From positions 806,001 to 870,000 of the forward strand of contig NZ_JADBEB010000001.1 in NCBI RefSeq assembly GCF_014874095.1: a stretch of DNA of 64,000 bases, given 5' to 3'. The translations under genes and the position numbers were made by a program. This stretch comes from Plantactinospora soyae (lineage in GTDB: Bacteria > Actinomycetota > Actinomycetes > Mycobacteriales > Micromonosporaceae). Shown in pieces: positions 25,153-34,229 of this stretch. The notes beneath the pieces were generated by a model. The model did not search any database and was not told the DNA's origin. It was given only the letters and a program-made list of their open reading frames with translations. Position 1 is the stretch's first letter. Each line of letters begins with the position of its first letter.

Positions 25153-26604
25153 CACCCCGGCGAGGCGGTGCTTCGACGGGCGCCGGTAGACCACCCAGGT
25201 GACCGTCAGGCAGATGGCGTACCAGGCGATGAAGGCGAGATAGGCGGCGTCGGCGCTCTGGTAGGTCAGGAACGACTGCCGGAAGGCGATGTTGACCAGG
25301 ACCCCGCCGAACGCGCCGACCGCGCCGGCGATGCCGATCAGGGCTCCGGAGAGCCGCCGGGCCCGCCGCTCCGCGGCCACGGCGTCGAGCTGCCCGGCGC
25401 TCACCGCCAGCGTCGCCCTGGCCCGGAAGATCGCCGGGATCATCTTGTACGTCGATCCGTTGCCGATGCCGGAGAAGACGAAGAGCCCGATGAACCCGAT
25501 CAGGTACAGCGGCAGCGAGTGCTCCCCGGAGGCGAAGTACACCAGCCCGGCGCCGGCCGCCATCGCCGCGAAGTTCACCAGGGTCACCAGGGAGCCGCCG
25601 AACCGGTCGGCCAGCCAGCCCCCGACCGGCCGGATCAGCGAGCCGACCAGCGGCCCGAGGAAGGTCAGGTAGGCCGCGTCGATCGGCGTGGCGAACTGCT
25701 CCTTGAACTGCACCTGGAGCACCTGGCCGAAGGCGAAGCCGAAGCCGATGAACGAGCCGAAGGTGCCGATGTAGAGCAGGGACATGATCCAGGTGTGCGG
25801 CTCACGGGCCGCCTCCCGGATCGCACCCTTGGAGTTCCGGGCGCCCCGGATGTTGTCCATGTACCGGGCCGAGGCGAGCGCGGCGAGCACGATCAACGGA
25901 AGGTAGACGGCCGGAACCAGGCGCGGGTACGCCGCACCCGCCGTCGCCAGCACCGCCAGCCCGACGAGCTGCACGGCGGCGACCCCGATGTTGCCGCCAC
26001 CGGCGTTCAGCCCGAGCGCCCAGCCCTTGAGCCGCTGCGGATAGAAGAGGTTGATGTTCGCCATCGACGAGGCGAAGTTGCCGCCGCCGACCCCGGCGAG
26101 GCAGGCGAGCACCATCAACGTGCCGTACGACACCCCGGGCTCGATCAGGATCGCCATCGGGACCGCCGGCAGGAGCAGCAGGAGTGCGCTGACGATGGTC
26201 CAGTTCCGCCCGCCGAACCTCGCCACCGCGAGGGTGTACGGCAGCCGCAGCACCGACCCGAGCGCCGTCGGTACGGCGGTCAGCAGGAACTTCCCGGCCG
26301 GATCGATGCCGTACTGCGGACCGAGGAAGAGCACCATCACCGACCAGAGGCTCCATACCGAGAAGCCGATGTGTTCGGAGGCGATCGAGACGATCAGGTT
26401 GCGCCGGGCGACCGGGGCACCGGTGGTACGCCAGAAGACCGGGTCCTCCGGGCGCCAGTCGTCGAGTTGGTGCCGGCGGGGCGACCCGGCGGCCCTGGTC
26501 GGGGCACCGGGGCCGGCGCCGCTGCCGACCGTCACCGGGGCGGCGGCCGTACGGTCGGTGTCGGGGGCGGCCTTCGTGCCGGTGGGGACGGCGGTACTAG
26601 TCAT
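25150..26604 (-). CDS. narK: nitrate/nitrite transporter, NarK family
   Basis: A 484-residue MFS protein with about 12 membrane helices after a polar N-terminus of about 65 residues. The nitrate-porter signature is in LAGVGGGNFASSMANINLFYP (about 170-190), where G-x-GGNFASSM is diagnostic; a second Gly-rich stretch ALGLNAGGGNIGVAAVQL corresponds to the second signature. The charged loop between helices 2 and 3 is VARFGGRNW. It would bring nitrate in (or exchange nitrite) for the NasC/NirBD genes transcribed the other way. The ATG at 26604 is 116 bases from the methyltransferase stop, so the two may share a transcript. Confidence 0.93.
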   Translation of the reverse strand: MTSTAVPTGTKAAPDTDRTAAAPVTVGSGAGPGAPTRAAGSPRRHQLDDWRPEDPVFWRTTGAPVARRNLIVSIASEHIGFSVWSLWSVMVLFLGPQYGIDPAGKFLLTAVPTALGSVLRLPYTLAVARFGGRNWTIVSALLLLLPAVPMAILIEPGVSYGTLMVLACLAGVGGGNFASSMANINLFYPQRLKGWALGLNAGGGNIGVAAVQLVGLAVLATAGAAYPRLVPAVYLPLIVLAALASARYMDNIRGARNSKGAIREAAREPHTWIMSLLYIGTFGSFIGFGFAFGQVLQVQFKEQFATPIDAAYLTFLGPLVGSLIRPVGGWLADRFGGSLVTLVNFAAMAAGAGLVYFASGEHSLPLYLIGFIGLFVFSGIGNGSTYKMIPAIFRARATLAVSAGQLDAVAAERRARRLSGALIGIAGAVGAFGGVLVNIAFRQSFLTYQSADAAYLAFIAWYAICLTVTWVVYRRPSKHRLAGV

Positions 26605-26720
26605 GCCGCCCGAAACTAGGGCCGGCGGGTTTCCCGGCCGTTCGCGCTCGGGGTCGGGCCGGCAACGGACGGCGCACGGCGGGGTCCGGCCGGCGGTGAG
26701 ATGCCGGGGCCGGAGCTACC

Positions 26721-27422
26721 TCACTCCAGCTCGCGCCGGCCGCCGAAGACGGCGAACCGCCACGACTTGTAGAAGCAGTCGACGCCGACGAAGCCCGACT
26801 CGACCAGCCAGCGGCACTGGTCCGGCAGGGGCGCGGGGCGGTCGTGCCGCATCCGTTCCCGGGCACCGGCGATCTCCGCCTCGGTCGCGCCGAGCGCGAG
26901 AACCTGGGCGAGCCACATCTCGTCGTACCGGTGGTCCAGGTCGGGTGTGGCCCCGGCCACCTGCTCGGCGTTGACGAACACCCCACCGGGGACCAGTACC
27001 TGCCGGATCCGGCGGTAGAGGTCCCGCTTGCCGGCGTCGTCGAGGTGGTGGATGGCCAGGGCGGAGACCACCGCGTCGTACGGGCCGCCGGGCAGCGGCG
27101 CGGTCAGGTCGGCGACCACCGTCTCGTGCGGTACGCCGCGTCGGGTCAGCTGCCCCTCGGCGACCGCGAGCATCGCCGGTGCCCCGTCGACCAGGGTGGG
27201 GCGGACGCCCGGTACGGCGGCAGCGAGCAGGAGCGACAGCAGTCCCGTACCGGCACCTAGATCAAGTACGCTGGGCGTACGCCCGGACGCCAGCGCCCGG
27301 CGCAGCGGCGGAGCGGCCACCTCCACCGCGGTGCCGTAGAAGTCGTCGAAGCACGGCACCAACCTGCGGCGGGACTCGTCGTACGACCCGGCCACGGCTT
27401 CGAAGAGCGACACCACCGCCAT
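26721..27422 (-). CDS. class I SAM-dependent methyltransferase
   Basis: A 233-residue Rossmann methyltransferase. The start is the ATG at 27422, which has AGGAGG 7 bases before it; longer reading to 27458 is not needed. Motif I is VLDLGAGTGLLSLLLA (about 53-68), motif II VDGAPAML, and motif IV is PYDAVVSALAIHHLDD with the usual D-x-V-x-S-x-x-x-x-H-H. The best general match is the UbiE/methyltransf_25 group. A substrate cannot be read. It shares the 193-base divergent region, with its GlnR-type box, with nasC, so it may be nitrogen-regulated. Confidence 0.85.
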   Translation of the reverse strand: MAVVSLFEAVAGSYDESRRRLVPCFDDFYGTAVEVAAPPLRRALASGRTPSVLDLGAGTGLLSLLLAAAVPGVRPTLVDGAPAMLAVAEGQLTRRGVPHETVVADLTAPLPGGPYDAVVSALAIHHLDDAGKRDLYRRIRQVLVPGGVFVNAEQVAGATPDLDHRYDEMWLAQVLALGATEAEIAGARERMRHDRPAPLPDQCRWLVESGFVGVDCFYKSWRFAVFGGRRELE

Positions 27423-27555
27423 CGAAGTGCCTCCTGACATACGGAACGTTCTTCTCATTTAACGGCGTTCATCTTAGGCCCGCCGCCCGGGGCCCGCGCC
27501 ACTCGCCGGGGCCCGGGACGGCCGGCCCGCTGCCCGGAATCCGTGTGAGCGGCTC

Positions 27556-27593
27556 TTGACAGGCCCGAAACAACCGGGACCCGACCGTGAAAC
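27556..27593 (+). promoter_or_regulatory. GlnR-type box, four half-sites at 11-base spacing
   Basis: TTGAC (27556), GAAAC (27567), GACCC (27578) and GAAAC (27589) lie exactly 11 bases apart, each separated by six bases. That is the gTnAC-n6-GaAAC-n6 arrangement, repeated, known for the actinobacterial nitrogen regulator GlnR. It ends 22 bases before the nasC ATG at 27616, or 61 before the alternative GTG at 27655. Confidence 0.75.
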
Positions 27594-27615
27594 CGGGCGC
27601 CGGCACGCTTCGGAC

Positions 27616-29802
27616 ATGACAGACGGTGCACGAGCTGCGACGCATTCGGGGGATGTGTCCCAGGACGTGGCCACCCACTGCCCCTACTGTGCGTTGCAGT
27701 GCGGCATGACGCTGCGGCCCACGGCCGGCCGGGTGGAGGTGCTGCCCCGGCAGTTCCCGACCAACCGTGGCGGCCTCTGCCAGAAGGGCTGGACCGCCGC
27801 CGAACTGCTCGACCATCCGGACCGGCTGACCACTCCACTGGTCCGGGACCGGCCGGGCGCGGAGCTTCGACCGGCGACCTGGCCGGAGGCGCTGGACCGG
27901 GTGGTGACCGGAATCCGCCGGATCCAGGCCGGGCACGGCCGGGACGCGGTCGCCGTCTTCGGCGGCGGCGGGCTGACCAACGAGAAGGCGTACGCGCTGG
28001 GCAAGTTCGCCCGGGTCGCGCTCGGCACCCGCAACATCGACTACAACGGCCGGTTCTGCATGTCGTCGGCCGCCGCCGCCGGGATCCGGGCCTTCGGGAT
28101 CGACCGGGGACTGCCGTTCCCCCTCGCCGACCTCGGCACCGCCGACACTCTCCTGCTGGTCGGCGCGAACGTCGCCGAGACCATGCCGCCGCTGGTCCGC
28201 TACCTGATCGAACAGCGGGAGCGCGGCGGCACCCTGATCGTGATCGACCCCCGGGCCACCGCGACCGCCCGGCAGGCCACCCTGCACCTGCAACCCACCC
28301 CCGGGACCGACCTGGCCGTGGCCAACGCCCTGCTGCACGTCGCCCTGGCCGAGGGGTGGGTCGACAAGCGCTACGTGGACGCCCGTACCGCCGGCTTCGA
28401 GCCGGTGCGCCGGGTGGCCGCGAGCTACTGGCCGGCCCGGGTCGAGCAGCTGTCCGGAGTGCCGGTGGCCGACCTGGAGGCGGCGGCGCGGGCACTCGGC
28501 ACCGCCGACCGGGCGATCATCCTCACCGCGCGCGGCGCCGAGCAGCACGCCAAGGGCGTGGACACGGTGACCGCCTTCATCAACCTCGCCCTCGCGCTCG
28601 GCCTGCCCGGACGCCCCGGTTCCGGGTACGGCTGCCTCACCGGGCAGGGCAACGGCCAGGGTGGACGCGAGCACGGGCAGAAGGCCGACCAGCTCCCCGG
28701 CTACCGGCGCATCGACGATCCGGCCGCCCGCGCACACGTCGCCGGGGTCTGGGGCGTACGCCCGGAGGAGCTGCCCGGCCCGGGGATCTCGGCGTACGAG
28801 CTGCTGACCGCGCTCGGCACCCCGGACGGCCCGAAGGCGCTGCTCGTCTTCGGCTCGAACCCGGTGGTCTCGGCTCCCCGGGCGAACCAGGTCGAGAGCC
28901 GCCTGCGCGACCTCGACCTGCTGATCGTCGCCGACTTCGTCCGGTCCGAGACGGCGGCGATCGCCGACGTGGTGCTGCCGACGGCACAGTGGGCCGAAGA
29001 GGACGGCACGATGACCAATCTGGAGGGCCGGGTGCTGCGGCGTCGCGCCCTCCGTCCACCCCCGCCCGGGGTACGGACCGACCTGGCGGTGCTCGCCGAA
29101 CTGGCCGGCCGGCTGGGCGAGCAGGGCGGCAGTGCTGGCGGAGTCGGCGACGGCGGCCCGGCCGAGCGGGGCGCGGCACCCGGCACCGGTCCCGTACCCG
29201 GGCCCCGGTTTCCGACCGACCCCGGGGTCGTCTTCGAGGAGCTGCGCCGGGCCTCGGCCGGTGGGATCGCCGACTACGCGGGCATCAGCTGGGAGCGGAT
29301 CGATGCCGAGGACGGGGTCTTCTGGCCCTGCCCCACCGAGGACGGGGCGGGGACCCCGCGACTGTTCGCCGACCGGTTCTCCACCCCGGACGGACGGGCC
29401 CGGTTTCTGCCGGTGGAGCACCGCGCGGTCGCCGAGGAGGTCTGCCCGGACTATCCGGTCTACCTCACCACCGGGCGGGTGCTGGCGCAGTACCAGTCCG
29501 GAGCGCAGACCCGGCGGATCGCACCGCTGCACCGGGCCGCGCCCGGTGCCTTTCTGGAGCTGCACCCCGACCTGGCGGCCCGGCTCGGGGTCCAGGACGG
29601 CGACGAGGTTTTCGTGACCAGCCGTCGGGGCGAGATGCGGGCACCGGCCCGGATCACCCCGACGATCCGGCCGGACACGGTCTTCGCCCCCTTCCACTGG
29701 GCGGGTCCGGCCCGGATCAACTCCGTCACCAGTGACGCCCTCGACCCGGTCTCCCGGATGCCGGAGTTCAAGGTCTGCGCGGTCCGGGTGGAGAAGGCGT
29801 GA
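27616..29802 (+). CDS. nasC: assimilatory nitrate reductase catalytic subunit
   Basis: A 728-residue molybdopterin oxidoreductase reducing nitrate to nitrite. I start it at the ATG at 27616; the GTG at 27655 is an alternative nearer the conserved region. The [4Fe-4S] ligands are in HCPYCALQCGM (C-x2-C-x3-C) and GLCQKGW. The probable molybdenum-binding Cys is in NGRFCMSSAAAAG, as in NapA/NasC. Cofactor-binding segments include VIDPRATATARQA, GCLTGQGNGQGGREHGQKAD and the C-terminal molydop_binding domain (about 610-728) with YLTTGRVLAQYQSGAQTR and PDTVFAPFHW. A Gly-rich insertion lies near 505-535. No signal peptide, so cytoplasmic. First gene of a five-gene operon. Confidence 0.94.
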   Translation: MTDGARAATHSGDVSQDVATHCPYCALQCGMTLRPTAGRVEVLPRQFPTNRGGLCQKGWTAAELLDHPDRLTTPLVRDRPGAELRPATWPEALDRVVTGIRRIQAGHGRDAVAVFGGGGLTNEKAYALGKFARVALGTRNIDYNGRFCMSSAAAAGIRAFGIDRGLPFPLADLGTADTLLLVGANVAETMPPLVRYLIEQRERGGTLIVIDPRATATARQATLHLQPTPGTDLAVANALLHVALAEGWVDKRYVDARTAGFEPVRRVAASYWPARVEQLSGVPVADLEAAARALGTADRAIILTARGAEQHAKGVDTVTAFINLALALGLPGRPGSGYGCLTGQGNGQGGREHGQKADQLPGYRRIDDPAARAHVAGVWGVRPEELPGPGISAYELLTALGTPDGPKALLVFGSNPVVSAPRANQVESRLRDLDLLIVADFVRSETAAIADVVLPTAQWAEEDGTMTNLEGRVLRRRALRPPPPGVRTDLAVLAELAGRLGEQGGSAGGVGDGGPAERGAAPGTGPVPGPRFPTDPGVVFEELRRASAGGIADYAGISWERIDAEDGVFWPCPTEDGAGTPRLFADRFSTPDGRARFLPVEHRAVAEEVCPDYPVYLTTGRVLAQYQSGAQTRRIAPLHRAAPGAFLELHPDLAARLGVQDGDEVFVTSRRGEMRAPARITPTIRPDTVFAPFHWAGPARINSVTSDALDPVSRMPEFKVCAVRVEKA

Positions 29803-29824
29803 GCGAATCGAATGGGGCCGCGGC

Positions 29825-31291
29825 GTGAGCGAGTCAGACAACCGGATCGTCATCGTCGGCCACGGGATGGCCGGCGCCCGGTTGGCAGCCGAGCTGCCGG
29901 CCCGGACCGGCGATGCGAAGATCACCGTGCTCGGCGCCGAGCGGCACCGCGCGTACAACCGGATCATGCTGTCGAACCTGCTCGCCGGCAAGGTCGACGA
30001 GGCCGGGGTGGAGCTGACCGAGGCGGCCGGGCACGGCATCGACGTACAGCCCGGGGTGCAGGTCACCGCCATCGACCCGGCGGCGCGCACGGTGACGACG
30101 AGCCGCGGTGACCTTCTCGGGTACGGCCACCTCGTGCTCGCCACCGGCGGACGGGCCCTGGTGCCGCCGCTGCCCGGACTCGACCCGGACCGGTTGCCGG
30201 ACCGGGTCGCGGTCTTCCGGACCCTCGACGACTGCCGGCGGATCCTCTCCGTCGCCACCGGAGCGCGCCAGGCCCTGGTGCTCGGCGGCGGGCTGCTCGG
30301 GCTGGAGGCGGCCCGCGGTCTGGCCGCCCGTGGCCTCGACGTGCACGTCGTGCATCCGGTCGGGCACCTGATGGAACGACAGCTCGATCCGGCGGCCGGC
30401 GCGGTGCTGGCCCGTACCCTGGCGGGGCTCGGCGTCACCGCCCACCTGGAGGTGGCGGCCGTCGCGGTGGACGCCCGCGCCGACGGCGTCGCCCTGACCC
30501 TCTCCGACGGGCGGGAACTCGCCGCCGACCTGCTGGTCCTCTCCTGCGGGGTACGCCCGGACGTGGGCCTGGCCACATCCGCCGGGCTGACCGTCGACCG
30601 GGGGGTGGTGGTCGACGACCGGCTGCGGACCAGCGACCCGCACATCTCGGCCATCGGCGACTGCGCCCAGCACGCCGGCGTGGTGACCGGGCTGGTCGCG
30701 CCGGCCTGGGAACAGGCCCGGGTCCTGGCGGCGGTGCTGGCCGGCCGGGACACCCGGGCCCGCTACCGCCCCCGGCCCTCGGTGACCCGGCTCAAGGCGG
30801 CCGGCATCGACCTCGCCGCGATGGGGGATCCCGGCTCCGGCCCCGGCCCCGACGTCGAGGAACTCAGCTTCTCCGACCCGGTCCGGGGGACGTACGCCCG
30901 GCTGCGGATCGTCGGTGAACGGCTGACCGGGGCGATCATGCTGGGCGACAATCCGGCGGTCGGCACGGTGATCCAGCTCTTCGACCGGGGCGCACCGGTG
31001 CCGATCGACCGACGGTCGCTGCTGCTGGGCCGCAGTCGCGACGGAACGATCGCGCCGCCGGTCGAGTCGCCCGCGCTGATCCCCGACTCGGCGACGGTCT
31101 GCCAGTGCAACACGGTCCGCAAGGGCGCGCTGGTGCGCTGCTGGCGGGCCGGAGCGAGGTCCATGGACGAACTGGTCGCCGGCACCCGGGCCACCACCGG
31201 CTGCGGCAGTTGCCGGGACGCCGTCGAGGGAATCCTCGGCTGGCTGTCCGCGATAGACACCCCCGAGACGGCGGAAGAGGTGGCGGCGTGA
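29825..31291 (+). CDS. nasB: NAD(P)/FAD oxidoreductase with C-terminal BFD [2Fe-2S] domain, NasB-like
   Basis: A 488-residue protein from the GTG at 29825; the longer frame upstream reads into nasC. The FAD-binding motif is IVIVGHGMAGARLAAEL (about 8-24), then NRIMLSNLLAGK, and the NAD(P) motif is LVLGGGLLGLEAARGLAARG. SAIGDCAQH marks the second FAD site. At the C-terminus VCQCNTVRKGALVRC and TTGCGSCRDAV carry four cysteines of a BFD-like [2Fe-2S] domain (about 425-475). This is the architecture of the electron-transfer subunit of assimilatory nitrate reductase (Bacillus NasB). It would pass electrons from NAD(P)H to NasC. Its stop overlaps the nirB start (GTGA). Confidence 0.85.
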   Translation: MSESDNRIVIVGHGMAGARLAAELPARTGDAKITVLGAERHRAYNRIMLSNLLAGKVDEAGVELTEAAGHGIDVQPGVQVTAIDPAARTVTTSRGDLLGYGHLVLATGGRALVPPLPGLDPDRLPDRVAVFRTLDDCRRILSVATGARQALVLGGGLLGLEAARGLAARGLDVHVVHPVGHLMERQLDPAAGAVLARTLAGLGVTAHLEVAAVAVDARADGVALTLSDGRELAADLLVLSCGVRPDVGLATSAGLTVDRGVVVDDRLRTSDPHISAIGDCAQHAGVVTGLVAPAWEQARVLAAVLAGRDTRARYRPRPSVTRLKAAGIDLAAMGDPGSGPGPDVEELSFSDPVRGTYARLRIVGERLTGAIMLGDNPAVGTVIQLFDRGAPVPIDRRSLLLGRSRDGTIAPPVESPALIPDSATVCQCNTVRKGALVRCWRAGARSMDELVAGTRATTGCGSCRDAVEGILGWLSAIDTPETAEEVAA

Positions 31292-33855
31292 GCGAGCGCA
31301 GCGAGCTTGTCGTGGTGGGCAACGGCATGGTGGGGCAGCGCTTCGTCGAGGCACTGCGCTCCCGGGACGGCGGCGGGCGCTGGCGGGTCACCGTGCTGGC
31401 CGAGGAGAGCTGGCCGGCGTACGACCGGGTCCGGTTGTCGGCGTTCTTCGACGGTGCCAGCGCCGAGGAACTCAGCCTGCACCAGCCCGACGACGGAGTC
31501 GACCTGCGGCTCGGCGAACCGGTGGTGGCCATCGACCGGGAACGTCGCCGGGTACGGACCGGTGCCGGCGAGTACCGGTACGACGCGCTGGTGCTGGCGA
31601 CCGGGTCGTACCCGTTCGTGCCGCCGATCGACGGCGCGTACGTCGCGGCGGGCCCGGACGCGATCGGCCCGACGCCGTCGCTGCGGCCCGGCGTCTTCGT
31701 CTACCGCACGCTCGACGACCTGACCGCGATCCGCGACTTCGCGAAGGGCCGGCGCACCGGTGCGGTGATCGGTGGGGGGCTGCTCGGGCTGGAGGCGGCG
31801 AACGCGCTGCGCCTGCTGGGGCTGGGCACCCACGTGGTGGAGTTCGCCCCGAGGCTGATGCCGGTGCAGGTCGACGAGGCCGGTGGCGCGATGCTGCGCC
31901 GGTACGTCGAGGAGCTGGGCGTCGTCCCGCACCTCGGGGTGGCCACCACCGCGATCCGGTCCCGCCCGGACGGCGAACTGGCCGGGCTGACCCTCTCCGA
32001 CGGCGCCTGGCTCCCCACCGACCTGGTCGTGGTGGCCGCCGGGATCCGCCCCCGGGACGAACTGGCCCGGGACGCCGGGCTGACCCTGGGCGAGCGCGGC
32101 GGGGTACGCGTCGACGCCGGCTGCCGGACCAGCGACGAGCGGATCTGGGCGATCGGCGAGTGTGCCGCCGTCGAGGGAACCTGCTACGGGCTCGTCGCAC
32201 CGGGCTACGCGATGGCCGAGGTGGTGGCGGACCGGCTCGTCGGCGGCACGGCGAGCTTCCCCGGCGCCGACACCTCGGCCAAGTTGAAGCTGCTCGGGGT
32301 GGACGTGGCCGCCTTCGGCGACGCGCACGGCACCACCCCGGGCTGCCTGGACGTGACCTTCACCGACCCGGCCACCCGGGTGTACGCCAAACTCGTCCTC
32401 TCCGACGACGCCCGTACCCTGCTCGGCGGGGTGCTGGTCGGTGACGTGGCGGCCTATCCGGCGCTTCGGGCCAGTGTCGGCGGCCCACTGCCCGGCCCTC
32501 CGCTGGCCCTGCTCGCCCCGGCCGGCGACGGCACCGGTACGGGGTCCGGCATCGCCGCCCTGCCCGGCGCGGCCCAGGTCTGCTCCTGCAACGGGGTGAC
32601 CAAGGACCAACTCGTCGGCGCGATCGCCGAGGGCTGTGTCGACGTACCGGGGCTGAAGGCGTGCACCCGGGCCGGCACGAGCTGTGGGTCGTGCGTACCG
32701 ATGCTCAAGCAGTTGCTGTCGGTCTCCGGGGTGAGTCTGAGCAAGGCGCTCTGCGAGCACTTCGCGCACAGCCGGCAGGAACTCTTCGAGATCATCCGGG
32801 TCCGGGAGATCCGTACCTTCTCCCGGCTCGTCGCCGAGCACGGCACCGGCCGGGGCTGCGACATCTGCAAGCCGGTGGTCGCCTCGATCCTGGCCTCGCT
32901 GGGCAACGGCTACGTGCTCGACGGCGAGCAGGCCTCGTTGCAGGACACCAACGACCACTTCCTGGCGAACATCCAGCGGGACGGGACGTACTCGGTGGTG
33001 CCCCGGATACCGGGCGGCGAGATCACTCCGGAGAAGCTGATCGTCATCGGCGAGGTGGCCCGGGACTTCCAGCTCTACACGAAGATCACCGGTGGACAGC
33101 GGATCGACCTCTTCGGGGCCCGGGTGGAGCAGTTGCCGAAGATCTGGCGGCGACTGGTCGACGCCGGGTTCGAGTCCGGGCACGCGTACGGGAAGGCACT
33201 GCGGACCATCAAGTCCTGCGTCGGCTCCACCTGGTGCCGGTACGGGGTGCAGGACTCGGTCGGGTTGGCGATCGCCCTCGAACTGCGGTACCGGGGACTG
33301 CGCGCCCCCCACAAGATCAAGTCTGCCGTCTCCGGCTGTGCCCGGGAGTGCGCCGAGGCCCGCAGCAAGGACTTCGGGATCATCGCCACCGACAACGGCT
33401 GGAACCTCTACCTCGGCGGCAACGGCGGGTTCCGGCCCCGGCACGCGGAGCTCTTCGCCACCGACCTGTCCACCGAGGAACTCGTCCGGTACGTCGACCG
33501 GTTCCTGATGTTCTACATCCGTACCGCCGACCGGTTGCAGCGCACCGCCGCCTGGATCGAGGCGATGGATGGCGGCCTGGAGCACCTGCGGGCGGTTCTC
33601 GTCGACGACTCGCTCGGGCTCTGCGCCGAACTGGACGCCGCGCTGGCCCGGCACGTCGGGGCCTACTCCGACGAGTGGCGCGACACCCTGGAGGACCCGG
33701 ACCGGCTACGGCGGTTCACCTCCTTCGTCAACGCACCCGATGTACCGGATCCGTCGATCACGTTCGAGGTGGAGCGGGGCCAGCCCGTTCCGGCCATGGG
33801 AGAACGCCGACCGGTGACGCTCGGCCTCCCGACGACCATGGGGGTACCGAGTTGA
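31288..33855 (+). CDS. nirB: nitrite reductase [NAD(P)H] large subunit
   Basis: An 855-residue enzyme reducing nitrite to ammonium. Start at the GTG at 31288 (VSERSELVVVGNG). An N-terminal FAD/NAD domain (about 1-390) has VVVGNGMVGQRFVEAL and VIGGGLLGLEAANALRLLG. A BFD-type [2Fe-2S] domain follows (VCSCNGVTKDQL...GTSCGSCVPML), then a linker and the siroheme/[4Fe-4S] sulfite-nitrite reductase half-domains. The cluster ligands are SCVGSTWCRYG (C-x5-C) and SGCARECAEA (C-x3-C). All are intact and length is typical for NirB. It overlaps genes on both sides by four bases. Confidence 0.97.
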   Translation: MSERSELVVVGNGMVGQRFVEALRSRDGGGRWRVTVLAEESWPAYDRVRLSAFFDGASAEELSLHQPDDGVDLRLGEPVVAIDRERRRVRTGAGEYRYDALVLATGSYPFVPPIDGAYVAAGPDAIGPTPSLRPGVFVYRTLDDLTAIRDFAKGRRTGAVIGGGLLGLEAANALRLLGLGTHVVEFAPRLMPVQVDEAGGAMLRRYVEELGVVPHLGVATTAIRSRPDGELAGLTLSDGAWLPTDLVVVAAGIRPRDELARDAGLTLGERGGVRVDAGCRTSDERIWAIGECAAVEGTCYGLVAPGYAMAEVVADRLVGGTASFPGADTSAKLKLLGVDVAAFGDAHGTTPGCLDVTFTDPATRVYAKLVLSDDARTLLGGVLVGDVAAYPALRASVGGPLPGPPLALLAPAGDGTGTGSGIAALPGAAQVCSCNGVTKDQLVGAIAEGCVDVPGLKACTRAGTSCGSCVPMLKQLLSVSGVSLSKALCEHFAHSRQELFEIIRVREIRTFSRLVAEHGTGRGCDICKPVVASILASLGNGYVLDGEQASLQDTNDHFLANIQRDGTYSVVPRIPGGEITPEKLIVIGEVARDFQLYTKITGGQRIDLFGARVEQLPKIWRRLVDAGFESGHAYGKALRTIKSCVGSTWCRYGVQDSVGLAIALELRYRGLRAPHKIKSAVSGCARECAEARSKDFGIIATDNGWNLYLGGNGGFRPRHAELFATDLSTEELVRYVDRFLMFYIRTADRLQRTAAWIEAMDGGLEHLRAVLVDDSLGLCAELDAALARHVGAYSDEWRDTLEDPDRLRRFTSFVNAPDVPDPSITFEVERGQPVPAMGERRPVTLGLPTTMGVPS

Positions 33856-34229
33856 CTCTGGACACCACGATCAACGACGACGTGCGGTGGACGACGGTCT
33901 GTGCGTACCCGCGACTGGAGCCGGAGCGCGGGGTGGCCGCGCTGGTCGACGGCGAGCAGGTGGCGGTCTTCCGCACCTACGACGGCCGACTCTTCGCCAT
34001 CGGCCAGCAGGATCCGATCTCCAGGGCGTTCGTGATGGCCCGGGGCATCGTGGGCAGCCGGGGCGAGGCCCCGACGGTCGCCTCTCCGCTGCACAAGCAG
34101 GTCTACGACCTGCGGACCGGGCACTGCCTCGACGTACCCGGGGTGGCGGTGCCGGTCTACCGGGTGCGCTGCCGCGACGGCCTGGTCGAGGTGGCTCCCC
34201 GGCCGCAACCCGCTGCCGGAGACAGCTGA
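33852..34229 (+). CDS. nirD: nitrite reductase small subunit
   Basis: A 125-residue protein with the Rieske-like fold but without the Cys/His cluster ligands, as is normal for NirD. The start is a TTG at 33852 that overlaps the nirB stop (TTGA). Typical segments are WTTVCAYPRLEPERGVAALV, then VAVFRTYDGRLFAIGQQDP with the family's NxDP/QQDP turn, and ASPLHKQVYDLRTGHCLD near residue 78. It stabilises or modulates NirB. The last base of its stop is the first base of the next start codon. Confidence 0.94.
   Translation: MTLDTTINDDVRWTTVCAYPRLEPERGVAALVDGEQVAVFRTYDGRLFAIGQQDPISRAFVMARGIVGSRGEAPTVASPLHKQVYDLRTGHCLDVPGVAVPVYRVRCRDGLVEVAPRPQPAAGDS

Noticed and set aside
26605-26660. A possible GlnR site before narK (GAAAC with a CGAAC 11 bases away)
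   Set aside because: Only one half-site matches well; the second lacks the T and the pattern does not repeat.
30763-33654. A 963-residue minus-strand frame opposite nirB
   Set aside because: Composition is that of an antisense shadow; nirB with all cluster ligands is on the other strand.
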